Part shown: positions 21,963 through 35,094 of the stretch, piece after piece | How the letters are laid out: every line of letters begins with the position of its first letter | Numbering within the stretch: the first letter of the stretch is position 1 | From: Gossypium raimondii | Taxonomy: Eukaryota > Streptophyta > Magnoliopsida > Malvales > Malvaceae | NCBI RefSeq assembly: GCF_025698545.1 | Contig: NC_068569.1 | Location: 13,826,001 to 13,890,000 of the forward strand | DNA length: 64,000 nt | Direction: 5' to 3' | Notes under the pieces: generated by a model | What the model saw: only the letters and a program-made list of their open reading frames with translations | Database searches by the model: none | What the model was told of the DNA's origin: nothing | Made by a program: the position numbers and the translations under genes

Positions 21963-24900
21963 TGTAACAACCCGATCTTGACCCTAATCAGACAAAGTGG
22001 TTTCGGGACCACAAATCCAAGTCAAAAAAATATTTTAAAATTATTTTTGATATTTGCAGTATGTGAATTACTATGTGTAAAAATTTTGTATAAAAATTTG
22101 ATCGTGATAAAAAGGGCTTAATCGCGTAAAATAAAAATTTAAGGGTTAAATTTAAAAGCACCCAATTGTTGTTGTCTTTTAAAAATAAGGGTTATAAATG
22201 GAAATTAGGCCATTTAATAGTTAGTGAGAAATTACCCTTAAGTTATATGTTTTATAATTAATTAAACTAAGGTTAAAGTAGTCATTAAGTAATTAAAATA
22301 TATATTAGTTAAAATAACTTAAGAAATGATGATTTTATCATCTTCTCCAAGCCGAATGTTAAGCAAAAAGAAGCTCAACTATGGCTTTCTAAAGTTCGGC
22401 CATATCCTTGCTTAATTAAAGGTTCGTTTTTGTTCGGTTTTTGAAAATTTTTACGTTTTTTAGATCGTTGCTTTGTGTACTACAAGACCCATGCTTTAAA
22501 TTTAGAATTTGGTGTTGATTTTGTGATATGCCATTGATGAATGCTTGAGCTTTGTGATAGTTGATGATGAAATATGAAAGATATGTGAAAGATTAACGTG
22601 TTTTGTCTTTGAATTTTTGGTGAAATTGAATAATTAGGGCTAAATTGTGAAATTAAAATTTTGAGGGACTAAAATGTGAAATAAAGGAAATTTGTGGACT
22701 TGTATGAGCACTAGGGACATTCAACCCTTGTATAGTATGGGCAAATTTTGTGTATTTTGTGTTTTATATAATAGGGACTAAATTACAAAAAATGTAAATA
22801 TTAGGAGTAAAATGGTAATTTTCCCATTTATGTGTTTTTGGACTAAATTGAATGTAATAATATTTAATTTATCTCATTTTTAATATATTTAGATCAAGAA
22901 CCAAAGAAATCGGAGTTAGATCGAGGAAAAGTTAAAGTCGTAGACTAATCGTCCGGTTTTGATTTTACACTGTCCGAGGTAAGTCTGTTAGCTATTTAAT
23001 GTCATAAAAATCAGTATATAGGTATGTATATGTGCTGTATTTTGATGAATTATAATTTAAAATATGTTGGTTGAAATAATTAAAAGTATGAGTGAATTAT
23101 ATGCATTATTGTTACATGTTCGAATCATAGGTATATACTTATATGGTCATTTGAATTTAGTTAAAGTATGAAGGTATATAAGGATATACAATTATAAATG
23201 TTATCAAATTTAGTTGGAGTGTAAAAGTTTTATATTTTTATATGTACAACTTTTGAATTTATACATGTATATACAAGTATAAAGTATTGGTTTAATAAAA
23301 GGTATATATATATGTGTGTGTACTTAAGATTCGAAATAAACATAGGTTTATATTGGTATAAAACTTTGTATTGGATCTATAATATGCAAATATACATGTA
23401 TATGTCCTTGTATTGAATTCAGTATGCCATTTATATAAGTTTATATGAGGTTCAATTATGCAAATATGCATATATATATATATCTATATATGTTCAGTAA
23501 TGAGTTTAAGTATGAAATTTATATATGTATAAGGGAAGTTCGATTATGTATGTATATTCATGTAAAAATTCTTGAATGGAATTGAAGATATGAAATTATT
23601 AGTTTGGAATATCATAAGGTGTTCGAATGCATGATATTAGGTAGTAGGCTTTAATGTATTAAGTTATATATATATATATATATATGTTCGGATGTATAAT
23701 TAAGTTATTGAGCTGAATTTGATGTCTGAACTTTATATACCTATGTGGATTAAAGATATAGTTTATAAATTATTGAGTTGAATTTTTATGTGGATAATAT
23801 ATACAAATATGAGATATAACTTCTGTGAATTGAGATTTTAGGCTCTGTGCCTATCAGGTTTATTGCCAGTGAAACATTTCAGACTTTACGTCTAGCAGGC
23901 TTAATGCCGGTGAAACAATATCAGACTTTACGTCTAGCAGGCTTAATGCCGGTGAAATAATATCAGACTTTACGTCTAGCAGGCTTAATGCCGGTGAAAC
24001 AATATCAGACTTTACGTCTAGCATGCTTAATGCCGGTGAAACATTTCAGACTATATGTCTAGCAGGCTAAGTGCCGGTGTACTGAATCAGGCTTTAAGTA
24101 TAGCAGGCTAAGTGTCAGTGAATCTGTTTAAAAAATGTGATTAAGTGTACAGTTATATGATTTTGGTTATCTTTAATTGATGAGCATATATACCTTCGGC
24201 TAAGTGTGTTTAATGAATATGTACATATTCGGTCTATGCATTTGTAAAAATATACATACATGCTTTCGATTTATGCAGTCTATAAATGTATACTTATAAA
24301 TATTCGGTATATGTATTTGATAAGTATCTACATATGCATTTGAAATGTATACACCTCTATTTATAATTATTTGATGAAGATGAATGCATTTGGTCACATG
24401 TATTAGATTTGTATTTGGTTATAAGTTTATTATGAGTATACATACAGTTGGATATGATATGTGTATAACATACATATATGCTCGGTTATATTCATTTGGT
24501 TGTAATGTTGTTTGGTATAAATATATATATATATATTCAATTGAACGCATTTCGACAGTACATATATTTGACTATAAATAAAATGATCTGAGTACAATAA
24601 ATGTATAAATATTAATTATATGTGTTAATTGCAATCTCAAGAAATTAAATTAAAAGTTATATTATTTCTATATATATATATTTCATTATGCAATAGACTT
24701 ACTAAGCTATAAAAGCTTACTTTGTTTGTTTATGTCTTTCTGTTTATATACTTAAAGATCAAGCTTCAAGCTCGGGGATCGTCAAGAAGATCATCACTCT
24801 ATCTCTTGTCTCGGTATTAAACCTGCTTAAATTTTAACTATGGCATGTACAAAGCTAGATAAATGTTTTGGAAAGTCGTACTTTGATATATTGTATATGA

Positions 24901-25117
24901 AATTAATAGTCATCTGAAAATTACTTATATTATGCTTTAACTGGATTGTAATTTCAAAGAGAAGTTTAAAATTTTACATGTTTAATATTAGACCTAGCAA
25001 TTTATATGTAACCGTTAAAATTATTGAACTATACTGAATGTCTGTTCTAAGTTCTGTTTTGATTAGTAATGCCTCTTAACCGTAATTCGATGACGGATAC
25101 GGGTTAGGGGTGTTACA
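21963..25117 (+). mobile_element. Solitary Gypsy-type LTR (element C), 3155 bp, with 5-bp target duplication
   Basis: Begins TGTAACAACCCG and ends GGGGTGTTACA. It is flanked by exact 5-bp duplications CTTAT (21958-21962 and 25118-25122), the hallmark of LTR-retroelement integration. There is no internal region or coding remnant, so it is a solo LTR left by recombination between the two LTRs of a former full element. It is the same family as the inverted copy at 14979-17926. LTR length suggests the Del/Tekay (Gorge3-like) group; the family name is inference. The interior contains a ~42 bp tandem repeat. Confidence 0.85.
23838..24128 (+). repeat. ~42 bp tandem repeat, about 7 copies, inside LTR
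   Basis: Units follow CAGACTTTACGTCTAGCAGG then CTTAATGCCGGTGAAACA plus a few bases. The central copies are nearly identical and the outer copies diverged, which points to recent local expansion. Each unit contains a small palindrome (GACTTTACGTC). Confidence 0.92.
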
Positions 25118-25195
25118 CTTATACTTTTTAATAGAATTATTAGTGTTTATACTTTTTTAACCATAGATTTTCTAAATACAACATGAAGTGAAGAA

Positions 25196-25302
25196 GGAGG
25201 AGGACTAAATTGAAAAGGAAACAAGAGAAACAATAAAGTTCTATTAATTTACTCAATATTCATTAATCCACATGTCAAAAAAAAAATAGTGGTGGGCGCA
25301 TA
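25196..25302 (-). repeat. Right arm of ~105 bp inverted repeat
   Basis: Inverted counterpart of 21569-21666, with shared AATTTACTCAATATTCA, AATCCACATGTCAAAA and AGTGGTGGG. The two arms differ by scattered substitutions and small indels. Confidence 0.75.
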
Positions 25303-25800
25303 AACTTTTGCGAGGATATTTGCATGGCGCAAGATTCGTAGTTGCATCGTACCATTCCTTGAAAACGTGCATGATTTTGATCTCCTAGTGCATGTTCATT
25401 AGATTACTAATTGCTTGATGCACTGACTTCCACATCCCAAGCCCGCTTTAACCCATCATACGCCCCCCACAGTTGGACTTCAATGACCGGACAAATACCA
25501 AGGTTACGTGCAAACCCCTCACTCAAGCACCATTATGGTCTCTAATGACTCCCCTACAGTCGCAAGACCAGTATTACTGCTCCTAGCATCATGTGTATTA
25601 ACTCAATTGCAGCCTAGAGACGGTTTCTCCCGTCGTATTTGTTGCCACTCTCTGCAACGAACTTGGCCATGCAGCTCCATCCTAGCTTTGTTCACCTCCT
25701 CACACAATCGAAATCCCGAGCAAATTATGAGAGATTCGAGAGATTTGTGTAGAACCAATCCCAATTTTCATTTTGATCATCATAGAACAAAGGAGCACAT
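25290..25800 (-). mobile_element. LINE remnant: RNase H-like domain
   Basis: The minus strand encodes diverged pieces of the RNase H domain found at the 3' end of plant LINEs: RNLGICPVIEVQLWGAYDGL and KRAWDV, preceded by material resembling GVLRDHNG-type sequence. Frames are interrupted by stops and at least two shifts, so it is an old inactive fragment. No poly(A) tail or target duplication was recognised. Confidence 0.6.
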
Positions 25801-26657
25801 GAACGTTAGGCACTAGAGCCGATTGAGTACAATTGTTCAACAAAATTTCTTAAAATTTTAATTATCAGAATCTATCAATTTAGTCGTTTACAACTTAAGT
25901 AAATGAATTTAAATTCTAATAATTTAAAAATATTTTGGAACAAAAAATTTCTAAAATCTTTTCACTTTGAATTATAGTTTATATACGAAAACATAAGCCC
26001 AAGATCCATGAGTTTATGCTAGTTTTATGGGCCAAAAGCAATAACAGAAAGCTTCGTTAAAGGAATAGGTTGGTTCAATCCCTGTGCTTGATGACTTGGT
26101 TTCTAATAGGTTGAACTCAAAATTTTCGTCTTTGTATTATATTTAATTTAAGTATTTACAAATTTTTTACTTTTATATATTATATGTCTTTGTTAAAATC
26201 ATTAATATCCCAAATCAACTAAGATTTTTTTAAAAAAAAACCCTAAAAGTTGAAATCCGATGTTTCCCATTATAATTTTTTTAAAAAATTTCATGGTTTT
26301 GACTTTAAAAAAAGCTCTACTAGACAAAAAGAATAACATTAATAATAAAAAAAATCAAATTAAAATACAAAAAATAAATTCCATCATAAATTTACTCATT
26401 ACTTAGATTGTTTTGTTAAGCAATTCGCATGAAAATTCCATTTAGCTGGAAGAAGAGAACCGGGAACACATTTGAGGGTAGTAGGACCAAAATGTCTTGG
26501 TAGGTGTATAGCAGCATATATCGGGTTATACGGATTTCTCAGTGCTTACTGCTTATCATCTTTAGCTTTAATTTGGTGATATGACGTATTACAGGTGGTG
26601 GCTAAACCAATTTATTTATTGCATTTGCTGGCAAAAGCTTAATTCTGTTTTCAACAA
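25801..26657. other. Intergenic DNA, including 3' flank of the MATE gene
   Basis: AT-rich. The right ~200 bases are probably 3' UTR and terminator region of the MATE gene, which reads leftward. No other feature is seen. Confidence 0.5.
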
Positions 26658-29252
26658 TCAGTTCTTAAAAAGTGGCTGCTTCTTGTCTTCCCATCTGTCC
26701 AACCGCCTCCTTGCTATCTCCACCTGAAATTTCAGTAATCCGTTCATCAGTTCCGACCACATCAGAGCACATGATTTTTAGACAAATTAAGACGACCAAG
26801 TGTGTTTCGACGGGACGGACTTACCTCTTTGTTCCAATCTGTTGTAAATGTCACCCACAATAAAATGAGGGTTTGCATCATTGTTCCTCCTATCATCCCG
26901 GACCATATTCCCTGTTCAAAGATGGGAAAACATGGTTTATTTACCAAGGAACCGAATGACTTAATTCAAGGCAGACTTTACCTTTGCACCGAGGTCGTAC
27001 TTGAATCCGAGAACACAGCCCAAGGGAATCCCAACTACGTAATAGCATCCCACGTTTACATAGGCTACAAATGCTTGCCATCCACATCCAACAGCCACCC
27101 CTGCATCCATCCATCCATCCATCATATATTTCGTTTCACTTCCAAACATGGGAACCTCACACAGCTGGTGGCTGAAAATTTTTCTTACCAGACAAGACAG
27201 GTTGAATCCCATTAAGGATAAGAGTGACAGCCAAGAATGGGCATAGGTCCGAGACTGCTTTTGCCACCGTCTCACCTTCCGTAAATGCATAGCTTATAAC
27301 ATCTCGCAGAGCTAATACAATGACAGCTTCCACTACAGCAATTATGAGGGAGACCAAAGTCACGACAGCAACCGTGAATGCCGCCGACTTGGGATGTTCC
27401 GATCCGAGCTCGTTGCTGACCCTAACACTGTTCTAATGGAAACATAAACACTTGCAAGATTTTAGCTTAAATTTTTTGACCGGAATTAAAGGGGAAGTAG
27501 TCTTTACGGTAATTTTAATTGACATTTTTGGGATTGTAGAAATATAATTTTGAGTGCTTCTGTTTGTTAAATTAAATAATAATGAATTAAAAGCGACGAA
27601 CCTTGCAGCTGCATTGAACCCGACAGAAATCATGAACATCAATCCAGATATAGACATGCTGCACCCAAGTAAAAACCATCAAATTCTTGGTCGTTAATAT
27701 TTCAGGTTGACGGTACAGTTAATAGAAATGAATAATAAAAGAAAATGAATTTATCTTTTAAAATTTTGGATAATAATTGAATAAAAATATATATTATGAA
27801 TGATAAAGCATAAATCCGCCAATTTAATTAGTGACCGACAAAAATATTCGTTATAAGGGAATAGTCAAATTAAACTATAAATTCAATTCAAAATATATCC
27901 TTTGGCAATAAAAAGTGGAGCGCATCGTTTCCTCCCACATACAGACTTTGTCATAAATCTCATATAATATGCATTTTTTGGAAGAACGTAATAAGGTTTT
28001 ACTATTCCCCCTTTTCACCTTTTGCTTTTAGAAACTTGATTAACAAGTTGAATTAAAAGACAAACTAACCAGGATCACTAGCTCTAATGTCTGCTTTATG
28101 GATTATAATATATAGGATGATAACTTAAATAATATGGAAGAATTTAGTTGCCAAGTATCTTACCAGATAGAAAGAGAGTCGAGTGCAAGCTCAGGATTCT
28201 CCAGCAAACCAGCGATCAAGACCAGTATCTGAAAGTACCAAGTCTCCAAGCACAGCATGACGGCCGAAGCAGCCGATAACTTCAAGAAATCCCATAGCCC
28301 AGAAAAGGCCTGCGAACTCAGCCCAGACCATGTAAGCTTACACTTGTCACTTATCAAGATATACACCATTTGGGCCCCCACTATGATCCACCACGACAAG
28401 CTGAGCACCAGAGATGCACCTATCAAACCCAACCCTATCTTGTAAACTGCGACCCAACTTAGCAGGAGGTGCAGCACAAGTGTCGCAGCTGATATGTATG
28501 CACTGGGAATCACAATGCTTTGAGATTGGAGGAACTTTTGTATGGGGAAATTGGCAGCGTAAGCAAAGATTTGTGGGATCAAACCGTAAACAAAAATAGC
28601 AGCCGCTGATGCAACCTCCGCCGGCTCGCCTAGTAACATCAAGATTGGCTTGGAAAAGATATAGGCCAACATCAGCGGGATCCCTGTTAGTGTAAGGACA
28701 ATGATTGATCTCTGAAGATAAATCCCTAACATGTCGTATCTAAGCGCCCCATAAGCTTGCCCGCATAGAGTCTCTACAGCACTCCCCATCCCTAGCTGCA
28801 AAACGTTAGTTACATGAAGTGATCGAGGATGAATATTTCAAATATTAAAAAAAAAAACAGAAAAAAAGAGAATAAAGTAGGTTAAATTTTATCACCATGA
28901 GACCATAAGCAAGGAGTTGGATGCCGCTGTTGCCAAGAGAGGCAGCGGCGAGCTCAAGATTGCCTAGATGACCACAGAAAACACGAGTGGATAAGGACAT
29001 AGCATTGTTGATCATATAAACAAACACCGCCGGTGCTGCCAGACGGAAAAGGAGCTTCATTTCAATCAACGTGGCCAATCGGAGACGCTTGAAGAAAGGC
29101 AGTTCGGTGTCCGACAAAACTTTCTCGAGTCTAGAGTCCACCTCATGGCCATGACTAGCTCCTGATGAGCCGTCCGAGGGTAGCAGGTGCTGATGATCAT
29201 CATCCATGGAGTTATTCAATATTGGGTGATTCAGCTCCTGTTGGGAACCCAT
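26658..29252 (-). CDS. MATE efflux transporter (DETOXIFICATION 40-like), 518 aa
   Basis: Seven exons on the minus strand: 28896-29252, 28164-28795, 27602-27658, 27189-27427, 26982-27100, 26825-26911 and 26658-26723 (ending TGA). All junctions are GT-AG and all phases close, giving 1557 nt. The cytoplasmic N-tail (residues ~1-60, starting [10 protein letters not shown]) is acidic and variable. It is followed by 12 predicted membrane helices in two MatE halves. Diagnostic sequence includes [19 protein letters not shown] across the exon 1/2 join, [14 protein letters not shown] across exons 3/4, and [20 protein letters not shown] across exons 4/5. MATE proteins export organic compounds by H+ or Na+ antiport at the plasma or vacuolar membrane. 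The substrate cannot be read from sequence. No defect is seen. Confidence 0.95.
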
Positions 29253-31556
29253 GGTGTGTGTTTTTTTTCCCTAGCAGTTCTAGGCTATGGTTGATAGTAA
29301 TTAGAGAAATTATTAATCGGCCTTAAAGTAGATTGTAAGGAATTAGGGATTATTTCTGTTGATATACGTATAGGGTTGTATTGCATTGAAGTGAAGTATA
29401 GTGCCAGTTGCCATTGTCAGTAATGGTTGGCGGCTATCATTTCTTGGGATTGTTTCTGAATGAATGAATAATGCAGCGTTTGAATATTCCAAAGGCGAAT
29501 GCCATTTTCTTCTACCACTCACTTTACCACACATATACCGCCGAAAAACTTTATTAAATTACTATACAATATGTCGCTTTTAACTTTTTTCTTTAATTTT
29601 ATATTAATCTATTGTTACGTAAAGGATTTTAATAATTGTGCCAAAGGAACAACAAAAATTATCCCAAAATTTATGTGTAAGTTTCCTTTATGATAATGCA
29701 TATTTTTTATTGTCGTTATTTGATTATATTTATCGTAATTATATCTTGCAATTGTGATTTAAAAGTAAACAATTATAAAAGTCAATCAAGGAAAAACCAG
29801 TAAGATATTAAATCATTTTTACATAGGTGTTCATAATTATTGAGAAAAGGAGAATTCCATTCTCGATTAAACATTTCTTTTCAAACCAATCAGCAAGTAA
29901 CATAAATAACAAAACTACAAAATTGATTGAATGTCTTGGGAGTTTACTATAATGGTAGGTGATAATGTTTAGATGAAACATAATTTTGCATCAAAAAGCA
30001 TCACCTTAAATAAATTTATTGTCCGAAACAACACAACATTATGAACTAGTATTTTCATTAAAATATGTATCTTAATCTCTCATGGAAATATGCATATATC
30101 TTATATTTATATAAATAAAGAGTATATCTAAAACTATCCATAATTCCTTCTCAATCCTTAAATAGGAAGGTAATGTATTTCAGCGCACTCGAATTCATGT
30201 CTTTATGTACTGACAAAATACAGATATCAATCGAGTTAAGACTAAATTGACAATAAACTATTGATATTTAACTTATACCCAACTATCCCCAACCTTTACT
30301 TCATACTTCGATGGAACTTTAAATTTGAAATAATTCAATAAATTTTTTTAGCAGCTTTAACCTACTTTTAATATACTTTTAGATGAGCAATACGTTGTTT
30401 CTCATTTAACAAGGAATTAAGACCCGTGACAATGCACGTTTACAGCCCCATTTATTTATACAAATCGGTATGAAGTGTATGGTATTTGGTAAGAACTACT
30501 ATAAAAATTTGCAGTCGATCTATGGCCTCTACGAAGCAAACAAAGTGATAACATTTGAAGGAATCTTGTCCTAGTTAAGGTTTAAAAAAAAAGAGTTTTT
30601 TTTTTCCCCTTTTTTTACCGAGAATCTTGATCTGGTTTATTTTAAATCGTAGGGCCAGTTTCTGTCCCAACTGTACAGATATAAACATTAAATATTAGAT
30701 ATCGGGGTTAGTAACATGTCTGATCTCAAATCTCGAGTCAAAATTTAATTTACTTCATAGTGTTTAAAAACAGAATTGATTGATCCTTCTAGCTTATCTT
30801 ATAATCTTTTATTTAACTCATGCCCGTGTAATGTGGCATGCGTGAAATCCAATTTCAGTAAAAATTCCATCGTGATCTGAACCCGGTTTTTCTCATTCAC
30901 TACCTCACGTATATAAAAAACCTACCCCAAAAGACGGAAACCGAGTTATCTAGTGCGTGGCACATTGTTTGTCTTAATATATATTATATATTGGATGACC
31001 CCAAATTTCATTATATACTAATTTACGATTGTTTTCTTTCTTGTAGGTTTGGAGAAATAAAGACACTATTAAAGACAGGAATGCTAATTTGGGTTGCATT
31101 TATGTCAACTTTTAGTTAAGTTGGAATCCTAATACGGCAGTTTCTATTGGCTTTAATCCATATTACATCCAACACCAATTATCTAAGTTTCAATTTGCAA
31201 TCACATTTTCGATTGTATCATATTTTTCGTGAATACAGATCTAACAGAAATTATCACAATCATGAGTTTTTATTTTTATAATTTCAAATTTAAAAATTAT
31301 GTTTACAATCATAAAAGTCTTATCATTCCTAAAATATTTTATAATATTTTAATTAATTTAATATCTTTATATATATGAAATAAATGCACTTGAAAACATG
31401 CATTCTTTTGAATTTTTATATATTATTTAAATATTTTTTAAAAATATTATATAATATTTTATAAATATAAATGTCACTACTAGCGTTGAAATATAAAACA
31501 AATAAAGATATAAAAAATAAAATCATCTAAATTTTGTAAATGTTATTTTTTTTCCT
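29253..31556. other. Promoter side of the MATE gene and intergenic DNA
   Basis: Upstream region of the MATE gene at the left, then ~2 kb of AT-rich sequence. Short open frames look like chance. No element ends were recognised. Confidence 0.5.
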
Positions 31557-31570
31557 CCCGACTTTTTCAT

Positions 31571-31784
31571 CACGTGTAACATTTTTTTTTTTAATTCATC
31601 TCTTTTGACTTTTGCCATCTTCTTCATCTGCTCTTCGCCTTCGCACTGCTTCTCTCTTTCTCTAACAGCGGCCTTCTGTCTATCTTCTTCTCTCCTTTTC
31701 TTTTTTCTTTTTTTTTTTTTTTTCCATTTTTTAACGTTAGGAAAGCTTAAAAAGGGGAATAGCGGGCCGTTTTTACCGCTATTC
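31571..31784 (+). other. G-box, long pyrimidine tract and 9-bp palindrome
   Basis: A CACGTG at 31571-31576 is followed by ~120 bases that are almost all C/T on the plus strand, ending in an A-free run of T's near 31700-31725. Then comes a perfect palindrome GAATAGCGG/CCGCTATTC (31757-31765 and 31776-31784). The lysine-rich or phenylalanine-rich frames across the tract are composition artefacts. It could be a dead promoter/leader or a repeat end. Confidence 0.4.
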
Positions 31785-31849
31785 ACCGCTATACCGATTG
31801 TTATCCTTCATTATTGTTACTCTTTGATGGGATTAATATTGTAATCCTT

Positions 31850-33374
31850 CAACTTTTATAATATCATTATTGTTGTCACTGTCATTTCCTAAAAAGGCAA
31901 ATTACAATTAAAACCCTAAAACCTCAATTTTCTGAGCCCACAGCATTTGTATGGTTGTCACTGTCTTTGTTGGAAGGCCAGCTATATTTGAACCCGAATA
32001 GAGGGAAATGGTAAAGCGCTACAACAATGATAATGACTATCCCATCATAGGCTGGAGACCAATGCATTCATTCAATCACCCCAGCTACCTCTATTAAGAT
32101 CAATCTACCTTCCTCCAACTTTTATTTTATTTTTACGCTTCTTACATAGAATATCAGTATAGGATGGTATGATCTTTTAAAAATTTTATTTAAGAGAAGT
32201 GAGTATATTCATATGGGTAATAAATATGGAACCTGAGTATATATATTGGAAAATAGGAGTAAAGGCCGCAGTGTGGATCAAATATTTGTAAAAGATGTAA
32301 GAAAACATCTCATTTTTATTTACATCGATTTAGAAAATGAACAGAACACTTTGACAAGGATAGCAGATCAAATTTAAATAATTAAATTAGAGAAATCAAA
32401 ACTCACAATCCATCCTTTTTTGCAGTGATGGGCTAGCCCATAAATGATTCCTTTTCTCTCTCCCCTCCCCACCATTTCCTTTCCGTCCATAAGCCATCTT
32501 CTAAAACGTGTCAGGGCTATACTTTTCGAAAGTGAATGGTGTTTGTACTATAGTTTTATTTTTTTCACTGTTAGCTTTGATTTCTCAAGTTTTTAATATA
32601 AAAACATCTAACCTAAATTTTACATATTTATTCCAAAGTTATTTTATGGAAGTTTATTGAAAATTTTATTAAACATCTTCAAGTATTTAAAATACTAAAA
32701 AATATTTAAAAAAATACGTTTTAAATGTGTTTTATATCGAATATCTTTGAGTTGATCCTAAGTTGTTTTAAAATATTTAAAAATAATTTTTTAAGCAATT
32801 TAATGTAAATCTCATCATAGGCCAGATCTAGTTAGGTCAATTCGGATCGGGCCTGAACTAAAAAATGGGCTTAAATTTTGTCCAAGCCCGACCCAGATAA
32901 AAATGCTAAAACCAAGCCTGCCTCGACCTGGCTCACCCGTATTAATTTTTTTATATTATTCTTTTATATAAAAACAAATATTAAAAAATATGATACATCA
33001 AATACATCAAAAACATTAAAATAAATGTTTCCCAACAAATTGAAAATATATTTAAAAGAGTATTTATACTTAAATAACACTAATTTAATTGCAACTTAGC
33101 AAGCAAATATCTCTAAAATAGTAGCAAAAGAAATGTTTTATCTTAGCCTTAACAAAAAAAAGATTATAATTTGTCCTTGAAAGATATCAATTCAAGTTAA
33201 TAAATTTAAAAAAATCTTGAAAGTGAGACTATAGTAGTATAAATAAGCAATTAGTGTCAAACCGGAATACATTAATTATTGTGAAGCATTTCTACTCTCT
33301 CTCAACTTTTAGAAAAAAAATTTAAAATCTCAATTTACCCCTCTTAACATTTTTAACTGCAACATTCAAATCCT
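31850..33374. other. Intergenic DNA with a short GC-rich repeat at ~32820-32950
   Basis: No gene. About 32820-32950 contains GGGCCTGAACT and CAAGCCCGACCCAG-type segments that can pair with each other, like the ends of a small non-autonomous DNA element common in plant genomes. No target duplication was found. Confidence 0.4.
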
Positions 33375-34310
33375 TGATGTTGTGTAGGTGGATGACATAA
33401 TCATCACTGACCACATTGAATCTATGGTTAATCAGGTGATTTTAATTTTTCAATTAAAGATCTTAGTAGCTACATTACTTTTTAGATATTGAACTTAAAT
33501 GTCTTGGTGCTTGATTTTGTCTCAAGAAAATTACATTAATGAGCTTCCGTACCATGCCAACAAGTATGACTACGGCCTTGCTAGCACACCTATGAGCAAC
33601 AAAAAAGAACTATAGTTACGTGATAACTCTCCTCCTACTTATGTCACTCGCTATTGTTGGGTTCTTGGAAGGTTCTGAAATGAGTTCCCCGCCGCCGCCC
33701 CCCCAACCTCTGGCCATATACTTTTCTTTGGTATAAGTCCTATCAGCTGGACTTCAAAAAAAAAGAAAACGACAATGGTTGACTTGGGTTAAACACCTAT
33801 TGCACGAACTAGGTGTCTTATTACCACTATCGCCCAATGTCTATTGCGACATTGTTGGTGTTCTATATCTTAGTGAGAATATAGTTTTTCATACTCGAAT
33901 GACACACGTGGTTTTTCACTTTCACTATGTTCGCCATCACGTGCAAAACAACCAGCTTTGCGTGGTTCCATGTTCTTGCAATAGATAAGCTAACCAACAC
34001 TATCATCAAAATCTTTGGCCAAACTAGCATTTGACTGAAATTTATCCAAGTTGGGTGTTGTTTCACGCTGCTCAACTTGAGAGGGGGTATTGGCACATGT
34101 CTTCAATCACAGAGTTATGATATTGTTGCCACAACAAATTGTGTTGTTAGACCAAGTCAAATATCATTGTTTACTTAACTATTTTTGTTCGTGACGATTG
34201 TTACTCCATTTTAAATTATATCTCCTTTGTATTAGGAGCTATTAATAGATGTTATTTAATTCAGCTTTGTATTTCAAGTGATTGAACTAATTAACACAGT
34301 TTTCATTTTA
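33375..34310 (+). mobile_element. Copia-type LTR retrotransposon fossil (3' part)
   Basis: Remnants of the reverse transcriptase active-site region (VDDIIIT), then RNase H-type sequence (HLLHELGVLLPLSPNVYCD, FHTRMTHVVFHFHYVRHHV), then a purine tract (GAGAGGGGGTA near 34080) and ~220 bases that look like the start of a 3' LTR. Order and orientation fit Ty1/Copia on the plus strand. The 5' half is missing. It carries several breaks (roughly five or more) and is old and inactive. The right limit is approximate. Confidence 0.7.
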
Positions 34311-35094
34311 TCAAACCTCCAAGTGGATTTGAGTATTTTTCCCATTTGAAAATTACTTATTAACGTTACATATAAGGTAAAATAATGCCAAGGCTACCAT
34401 ATCATCATCTAGGTTTAGGGTGGATTAAATCCAGAAAATTCGAATGAGTAAGTGCTAAACTGATAAAAGTTATAAAGGATGAGGTCTAAATTTCGAATTA
34501 CTCCTTTTTAACAAAATGGTGTCGGGCCTGGAAATTGAGGAACGGGTGGCAACTGAAATTAGGCTTATCCCCAGACCAAATTAATATCATATGTATCCTT
34601 AATTCAGACCTAATATTCTGAACGTGAGCCCAGTGGATTAATTTTTTTTTAATGCATAAGTCCAAATCTTAGAATTAGGAGATCAATATCTGTTGTACAA
34701 GAAAAATAGTTAATAAAAATGTTATACGTTTAAAAATTAAATTAATTTAAAATTTAAAAAATAATAAAATTAAATTTCTTCAAATTGCCATTTATAAATA
34801 TAGACTAATATGTGTAAAAATATTACTTTGAGATAGGTTGAATTTAGGTAAATAATGTCGAAAATACTATATACAAAGGCTTTAACTTAGCCTACAACTT
34901 TAATTATATTTTTCATTTTTTTCTTCATAATTTCTTTATTCTATATTTAATTTTGAAAAAAAGTCTAAAACCAAAAGGTTTGAATATTAATTACAGGATC
35001 AGAATTCAAGAGAGAGAGATGTACACATCAACAATAGAAAACGGTGCCAAATGATGTAGGAATTGAGGCACCACCATCTATGACTCATCATAAC
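34311..35094. other. Intergenic DNA and 3' UTR of the MGNC-protein gene
   Basis: AT-rich. The last ~100 bases before 35095 are likely 3' UTR of the neighbouring minus-strand gene. Nothing else is seen. Confidence 0.5.

Noticed and set aside
25508-25816. 102-codon plus-strand frame
   Set aside because: Antisense shadow of the LINE RNase H remnant.
31523-31844. Lys-rich and Phe-rich frames on opposite strands
   Set aside because: Both are translations of one long pyrimidine/purine tract; no start context or homology.
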